Shown one piece after another: positions 59,412-64,000 of a DNA stretch of 64,000 bases. A program made the position numbers and the translations under genes. Positions within the stretch are counted from its first letter, which is position 1. Each line of letters opens with the position of its first letter. This DNA comes from Mesorhizobium sp. ES1-1 (GTDB lineage: Bacteria; Pseudomonadota; Alphaproteobacteria; Rhizobiales; Rhizobiaceae), in assembly GCF_020164785.1 (NCBI RefSeq), contig NZ_JAIUGX010000017.1, positions 1-64,000 of the forward strand, in the 5' to 3' direction. The notes under the pieces were generated by a model. The model was not told where the DNA came from. It was given only the letters and a program-made list of their open reading frames with translations, and did not search any database.

Positions 59412-60324
59412 GACGCACCCCCGAACTGCCGGCGTTGCGCACATAGGCAAGCAGCGCCACCATGACGATGATCATCACCGAGATCGACAGCGCCGAGCCG
59501 AGCGGCCAGTTGCGGCCCTGCCCGAATTGCAATTCGATCAGATTGGACAGCATCAGGTTTTTGCCGCCGCCAAGCACGATCGGCGTCACATAGGCGCCGA
59601 GCGCCGGAATGAAGACAAGGATCGAGCCGGCGATGACGCCGGGCCTGACCAGCGGGAAGATGATCCGCCGCAACACCTGGAAGCGCGTCGCGTAGAGGTC
59701 GTAGCCCGCCTCGACCAGCCGGAAATCGAGTTTTTCCATGCTGGCATAGATCGGCAGCACCATCAGCGGCAGGTAGACATAGGCCATGCCCAGCAGGATC
59801 GCGGTGTCGGTATAGAGGATCTGGATGGGTGCCGTGATCAAGCCGAGCTTGAGCAGGATTGTGTTGATGATCCCCTCGTTGCGGATGATCTGCAGGACGG
59901 CGAAAGTACGGATAAGAAGGTTCGTCCAGAACGGAATGGTGATCAGGAACAGCCAGAGATCGCGGGTCTTTTCGCTGCGCGTCGCCATGAAATAGGCGGT
60001 CGGGAAACCGAGCGCCAACGTGGCGATCGTGGTGATGATCGCAAGCTTGATCGAGCGCCAGAAGATGGTGACATGGGCGGCGGCGATCGAAAGCGTGTCG
60101 TCGAAGATGTCGCGTTCCAGAAACACCGATGTCCAAGCGTCAAGGGAGAACTGCCACTTCACGTCGCCATAGGGACCGGGCGTCAGGAACGAGTAGACCA
60201 GCACGATCAACAACGGGCCGGTAGCGGCGAGCAGAATGACCAGCAGCGCCGGAGCCGACAAAAGCCAGCGGCCGCGGATGTCGCGGCGTTCCGCCGCCTT
60301 GGCGACTTCTTCCGCGGTCGCCAT
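59404..60324 (-). CDS. ABC transporter permease, PotB/PotH type
   Basis: 306 residues, six membrane helices, and the EAA loop VEAGYDLYATRFQVLRRIIFPLVRPGVIAGSILVF. It is the partner permease. Its ATG overlaps the ATPase stop (TGATG), so translation is coupled. It is the second gene of the operon. Confidence 0.9.
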   Translation of the reverse strand: MATAEEVAKAAERRDIRGRWLLSAPALLVILLAATGPLLIVLVYSFLTPGPYGDVKWQFSLDAWTSVFLERDIFDDTLSIAAAHVTIFWRSIKLAIITTIATLALGFPTAYFMATRSEKTRDLWLFLITIPFWTNLLIRTFAVLQIIRNEGIINTILLKLGLITAPIQILYTDTAILLGMAYVYLPLMVLPIYASMEKLDFRLVEAGYDLYATRFQVLRRIIFPLVRPGVIAGSILVFIPALGAYVTPIVLGGGKNLMLSNLIELQFGQGRNWPLGSALSISVMIIVMVALLAYVRNAGSSGVRHG

Positions 60325-61418
60325 CAGTCCCTCAGCACTTGCGCGGCATCATTGCCGATGACGATGCCGACCTTGTCGCCGCGCTCGAAGCCGCAACCGG
60401 CGCTGCGCGTATTCTGCTGGCGCACGGTGAAGGCCTCGCCGCTGTCGAGCCGCAGATGGATATGCGTGTCGGTGCCGAAATAGACGATGTTGTCGACCGT
60501 TCCGGACAATTCGCCCTTGTCCTTAGTCAGCTTGGCATGCTCGGGCCTCACCACCACGGTGGCATTGTCCTTCGGCTGGAAGCCCTCGGCAACGGTCGCC
60601 TCGATGGTCGAGCCGGATTTGAGCGTGGCGCGCGCCTTGCCATTGCCGATGCCCGATATGGCAGCGGTGAGAAAGTTGGTTTCACCTATGAAATCGGCGA
60701 CGAAGCGTTCGGCCGGCTTGTCGTAGATGTCCCAGGGCGAGCCGACCTGCAGGATCTTGCCCGCCGACATCACGGCGATGCGGTCCGACATCGTCAGCGC
60801 CTCCTCCTGGTCGTGGGTGACGAAGATGAAGGTGATGCCGGTCTCGTGCTGCAGCCGCTTCAATTCGATCTGCATGTCCTTGCGCAGCTTGAAGTCCAGC
60901 GCCGAGAGCGGTTCGTCGAGCAACAGCACCTTGGGCTGCGGCGCCAGCGCCCGCGCCAGCGCCACGCGCTGTTGCTGGCCGCCGGAAATCTGGCTGGTAC
61001 GGCGGCCGGCGAGAGCCTCCATCTTGACCAGCTTGAGCATCTCGGCGACGCGCGCCTTGATCTCCGCCTTCGGCTTGCCCAGCATTTCCAGGCCGAAGCC
61101 GATATTGTCGGCAACCGTCATATGCGGGAACAGCGCATAGGACTGGAACACGGTGTTGACAGGCCGCTTGAACGGCGGCAGCGGCGCGATGTCCTGGCCG
61201 TAGAGCAGGATCTCTCCATGGGTCGGAAAGTCGAAGCCCGCGATGAGGCGCAGCAACGTCGTCTTGCCGCAGCCGGACGGGCCAAGCAGCGTGAAGAATT
61301 CATTCTCGCGGATTGAGACGGAGACCGTGTCGAGGGCGGCGACCTGTCCCTCACCTGATCCGAAAATCTTGCTTACGTTGGCGACTTCAATCGCATTCCG
61401 ACCCGGTTTATCCGGCAC
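60324..61418 (-). CDS. ABC transporter ATP-binding protein, PotA/PotG type
   Basis: 364 residues. Walker A GPSGCGKTTLLRLIAGFD, the Q-loop, signature ISGGQQQRVALARAL and Walker B LLLDEPLSALD are all intact, followed by a C-terminal TOBE-like domain (residues about 260-360). It energises import. It starts the operon, with 141 bp to the upstream amidohydrolase gene on the same strand. Confidence 0.93.
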   Translation of the reverse strand: MPDKPGRNAIEVANVSKIFGSGEGQVAALDTVSVSIRENEFFTLLGPSGCGKTTLLRLIAGFDFPTHGEILLYGQDIAPLPPFKRPVNTVFQSYALFPHMTVADNIGFGLEMLGKPKAEIKARVAEMLKLVKMEALAGRRTSQISGGQQQRVALARALAPQPKVLLLDEPLSALDFKLRKDMQIELKRLQHETGITFIFVTHDQEEALTMSDRIAVMSAGKILQVGSPWDIYDKPAERFVADFIGETNFLTAAISGIGNGKARATLKSGSTIEATVAEGFQPKDNATVVVRPEHAKLTKDKGELSGTVDNIVYFGTDTHIHLRLDSGEAFTVRQQNTRSAGCGFERGDKVGIVIGNDAAQVLRD

Positions 61419-61559
61419 GATTACGCCTCACTGTTGACCCCGCTCTTGCTGGCGGAGCTTTTCCCCTGTTGGATGTGAACACAAGGCCGGTGGGTTGGCA
61501 AGACCGGCACTGAATCACAGTTCAATTGGCAATTTCCGCCTGCAAGCCTTGTGCCACGA

Positions 61560-63233
61560 TCAGGCATGATAGGTTATCTTGCCGCCGCAGATTGTCGTCG
61601 CCGGCCGTATCTCGTGCAGCGTTTCGGGGGCTGTCGCTTCGATATCGGCCGACAGGACCACCAGATCGGCCATGTAGCCGATCTTCAGCGCGCCCTTGCG
61701 ATGCTCGGCGAATTCTGCGTAGGCCCCTTCGACCGTATAGGCGGCAAGCGCCTCATGCAGCGTGAAACTCTGGTCTGGATCGCTTTGTGCCCACGGTTTG
61801 CGCAACACTGCCGCCTGAATGCCCAGGATCGGATCGATCGGCGACACCGGCCAGTCAGACGCGAAGACGACATGCGCGCCGGCGTTCTTCAAGGTTCGCC
61901 AGGCATAGCTCAACGGCCAGCGCGCCGGCCCGATGCGCGACACTGTCGGCTCCAGCGGAAATCCCATGGCGCCGGGCGGATGTGGCGGCTGCATCGAGGC
62001 AATGACGCCGAGCTGCGCGAAGCGCGGCACGTCCGCCTCTGTAACGACTTCGATATGTTCGACCCGATGGCGGCTGTCCCGCTTGCCGTTCGCCTTTTGC
62101 GCGGCCTCGTAGCCGTCCAGCACGGCGCGCACCGCGCCGTCCCCGATCGAATGCACGGCGATCTGCAATCCGCGTTTGTCTACGGCAACGGCCAGGTCCG
62201 TGAACTGCTGTGGCGTGAACAAGGGCTCGCCCACCCAGTCCGGACGATCGGCATAGGGCTCGACCATGACCGCGGTCCAGGAATCGAGCACGCCGTCATA
62301 GAACACTTTGACCATGCCCGACGACAACCATTCGCCGGTGTAGCGCTCGGCCATGACAGACGCTTTGTCGAGCATATCGAGCGTCATGAAATTCTTGTAG
62401 TGAAACGGAACCTGGACACGGCAGGGCAAGCCTTCCTCCGCCTCGATCTCGGCCAGCAGTTCGAGCTGGTAGAGATTGCCGTCCATGTTCTGGATGGAGG
62501 TGATGCCGTGGCGGGCGCACCAGGCGAGGCCGCGCCGCATGATGTCGCGGTCTGCGGCCCGCTCTTGCGCCGACGGCATGGGATCCGGCTCGCCGCCTGT
62601 CGCCAGCCCCAGCCGCACCCGACTTTCGCCGGCAAGGTCCAGCACCGGGCCGAAAGCCTCGCCTTCGCGCAGTTCGCCCTCGGCAAGGCCATCGTCAGCC
62701 ATGACGATTTCGTTGCCCGGTCCAAGCGCGCGGCCGTGCAGGATGCCGGCCATTTCCAGCGCCTTGGTGTTGGCCCACATCGTGTGGTGGTCCGGCGCGG
62801 CCATGATGAAAGCGCGGTCGGGCAGGATCGCGTCGAGATGATGGCGCGTCACCCGCTCATCGCCGAGCACCGTGTAATCGACGCCTTGGCCGACCAGCAT
62901 CTTTGCGTCCGGCCGTGTCGGCGCGTAGTCATGTATTGCCTTCTGTAGTGCCTCGAAGCCGTGCACGCCTGCCAGTTGCAGATGGGCAAGCTCGGCCGCG
63001 CCGGAAAACAGATGCATATGGGCTTCAATGAAACCGGGCAGGACCGAACCGCCCCTGGCGTCGATCACTTCGGTTGCCGGCCCTTTGAGCCCTTCGATTT
63101 CGGTGCGGCTGCCGATGGCGACGATGGCGCCGTCCTTGACGGCAATGGCTTCGGCGGTGGGATTGCCATTGTCCATGGTCAGCACACGACCATTGACGAC
63201 GATCAGATCCGCACCGTGACCCGTGGCAGACAT
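61560..63233 (-). CDS. Amidohydrolase family protein (YtcJ-like)
   Basis: 557 residues. The metal-binding HxH is in LPGFIEAHMHLFSG near residue 67; further ligands occur in SRHRVEHIEVV and DWPVSPIDPI. The N-terminal and C-terminal strands form the composite beta-sandwich of amidohydrolases. Family members hydrolyse amides, lactams or formyl groups. It may start the same transcript as the ABC transporter. A TetR-family gene diverges from it. Confidence 0.9.
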   Translation of the reverse strand: MSATGHGADLIVVNGRVLTMDNGNPTAEAIAVKDGAIVAIGSRTEIEGLKGPATEVIDARGGSVLPGFIEAHMHLFSGAAELAHLQLAGVHGFEALQKAIHDYAPTRPDAKMLVGQGVDYTVLGDERVTRHHLDAILPDRAFIMAAPDHHTMWANTKALEMAGILHGRALGPGNEIVMADDGLAEGELREGEAFGPVLDLAGESRVRLGLATGGEPDPMPSAQERAADRDIMRRGLAWCARHGITSIQNMDGNLYQLELLAEIEAEEGLPCRVQVPFHYKNFMTLDMLDKASVMAERYTGEWLSSGMVKVFYDGVLDSWTAVMVEPYADRPDWVGEPLFTPQQFTDLAVAVDKRGLQIAVHSIGDGAVRAVLDGYEAAQKANGKRDSRHRVEHIEVVTEADVPRFAQLGVIASMQPPHPPGAMGFPLEPTVSRIGPARWPLSYAWRTLKNAGAHVVFASDWPVSPIDPILGIQAAVLRKPWAQSDPDQSFTLHEALAAYTVEGAYAEFAEHRKGALKIGYMADLVVLSADIEATAPETLHEIRPATTICGGKITYHA

Positions 63234-63476
63234 CGCGACTCCGCGCTTTTGACGACTGACTGAGACCGACTATCCAGCGCTCGACGAAAGCACGCCACGG
63301 AACAGGAACAGATGCCGGTCCGCCGACCTTGAAATTCCCCTTGTTATCCCTGGGGCCAGCGTGGATAAAGAATGCGACTGATTATTCGCGTTTGTCAACG
63401 TCCGGGATTTGGCATGTATTGTGGACAACACACCACGCCTGTGTTGGGACCGGACAGGGAGCGAGGGCATCGGGCA
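63234..63476. promoter_or_regulatory. Amidohydrolase-TetR divergent region
   Basis: 243 bp. Inverted repeat TTATCC (63344-63349) / GGATAA (63363-63368) is a candidate TetR operator but has a long spacer. No gene seen. Confidence 0.4.
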
Positions 63477-64000
63477 GTGAAGCGCAGTCTCGACCGCAAG
63501 ACCAGGACAGCGCTCGAACCGCGCAAGCAGCCACGCCAACAACGGTCGAGCAAGCTGGTCGACAGGATCCTCGACGCGGCGCTGATGTTGACCCGCGAGC
63601 AAGGAACCAGAACGCCGACAACGCTTGCCATCGCGCAGCGCGCCGGCTTGTCGGTCGGTTCGGTCTACCAATACTTTCCCAACAAGGAAGCCATTCTTCT
63701 CGACCTTGCCCGACGCTGGCTGTCATCTTTTCCAGAGGTGATCGCAAAGCGCATCGCGGTCGACCCACCCACAAGCCGCGAAGAGTTTCGCCGCGAGGTG
63801 CGCAAGCTCTTCATCGACACATCCAGGCTCTATCTCGAGAACGCCACACTGATGCCGGTGATCGAGGCCATTTCAGGCAATGCCGACCTCCGGCCGATCC
63901 AGAACGAATATGACGACCAGATCATCGCCCTCTACGCGGCATGGCTTCGCCACGTAAACCCGGCCCTCGAGGAAAAGGTCGCCAGCCGGCTCGGCGTCGT
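63477..64000 (+). CDS. TetR-family regulator, cut by the window edge
   Basis: At least 174 residues and open at the right edge. The helix-turn-helix IAQRAGLSVGSVYQYFPNKEAIL is at residues about 55-77, after the family's first helix (VDRILDAALMLTREQGT). Start GTG 63477 is tentative; GTG 63441 and TTG 63444 are alternatives. It diverges from the amidohydrolase gene and probably regulates it and the transporter. No stop codon lies in the window. Confidence 0.88.
   Translation, partial: MKRSLDRKTRTALEPRKQPRQQRSSKLVDRILDAALMLTREQGTRTPTTLAIAQRAGLSVGSVYQYFPNKEAILLDLARRWLSSFPEVIAKRIAVDPPTSREEFRREVRKLFIDTSRLYLENATLMPVIEAISGNADLRPIQNEYDDQIIALYAAWLRHVNPALEEKVASRLGV

Noticed and set aside
1..64000. CRISPR array, rRNA, transposase, integrase or phage genes
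   Set aside because: No regularly spaced direct repeats, rRNA sequence, or recombinase families were seen anywhere in the window.

Overview
The window looks like chromosome from an alphaproteobacterium of the order Rhizobiales, most like Mesorhizobium. DNA is GC-rich and densely coded. It carries a complete ctrA cell-cycle neighbourhood (eipA, chpT, an orphan receiver, ctrA, a fliJ-like gene, sciP), an elongator tRNA-Met with encoded CCA, a long-form leuA, a FixK-type regulator, and several families typical of rhizobia (ECF42 with a DGPF/YCII partner, the transglutaminase/ATP-grasp/alpha-E operon, a polyamine-type ABC transporter). No rRNA, phage, transposase, integrase or CRISPR array was seen. 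Genus and family names rest on recalled protein families, not on a database search.

Layout. 0-5 kb: a secreted protein with a duplicated Cys-containing domain, divergent from a DsrE/SDR/monooxygenase run, then a Phd/VapC toxin-antitoxin pair and an AbrB-family membrane protein. 5-7.1 kb: leuA preceded by an unlisted Leu-rich leader ORF (four consecutive Leu codons) and mutually exclusive hairpins, which suggests attenuation. 7.2-17.5 kb: mixed housekeeping genes (TPR membrane protein, hydrolase, phosphoesterase, Nudix, glutathionyl-hydroquinone reductase, GNAT, HugZ-like, ArsR, TrmH, coiled-coil membrane protein). 17.6-23.4 kb: the ctrA neighbourhood, interrupted by an HxlR/quinone oxidoreductase pair. 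23.6-26.1 kb: mnmA, a Gfo/Idh oxidoreductase and tRNA-Met. 26.1-29.1 kb: a gene-poor stretch with hypothetical genes and a candidate small RNA. 29.1-31 kb: fixK-like and lhgO. 31.2-34.3 kb: an overlapping three-gene TadE/TadE/TadG operon. 34.7-43.2 kb: cls, an EEP hydrolase, a His/Asp-rich secreted protein, amaB, the YCII/ECF42 pair, topoisomerase IB and a glycosyltransferase. 43.3-50 kb: the transglutaminase / ATP-grasp-alpha-E / DUF2126 operon. 50.2-50.34 kb: a long palindromic intergenic repeat. 50.4-55 kb: gcdH with a divergent LysR gene, and tex. 55-64 kb: two tandem paralogous serine hydrolases, a four-gene polyamine-type ABC transporter, an amidohydrolase and a divergent TetR gene cut by the window edge.

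How the genes work together. ChpT passes phosphate to CtrA, SciP restrains CtrA-dependent transcription, and EipA is a known CtrA target in Brucella. The ctrA upstream region holds four GANTC sites in 77 bp and a GTTAACCAT half-site, consistent with CcrM and CtrA control. AmaB, GcdH and LhgO are three enzymes of lysine/glutarate breakdown found within 22 kb but not in one operon. The 43.3-50 kb operon is the best candidate for a poorly characterised biochemical system: a predicted ATP-dependent peptide-ligation and processing pathway whose product is not established.
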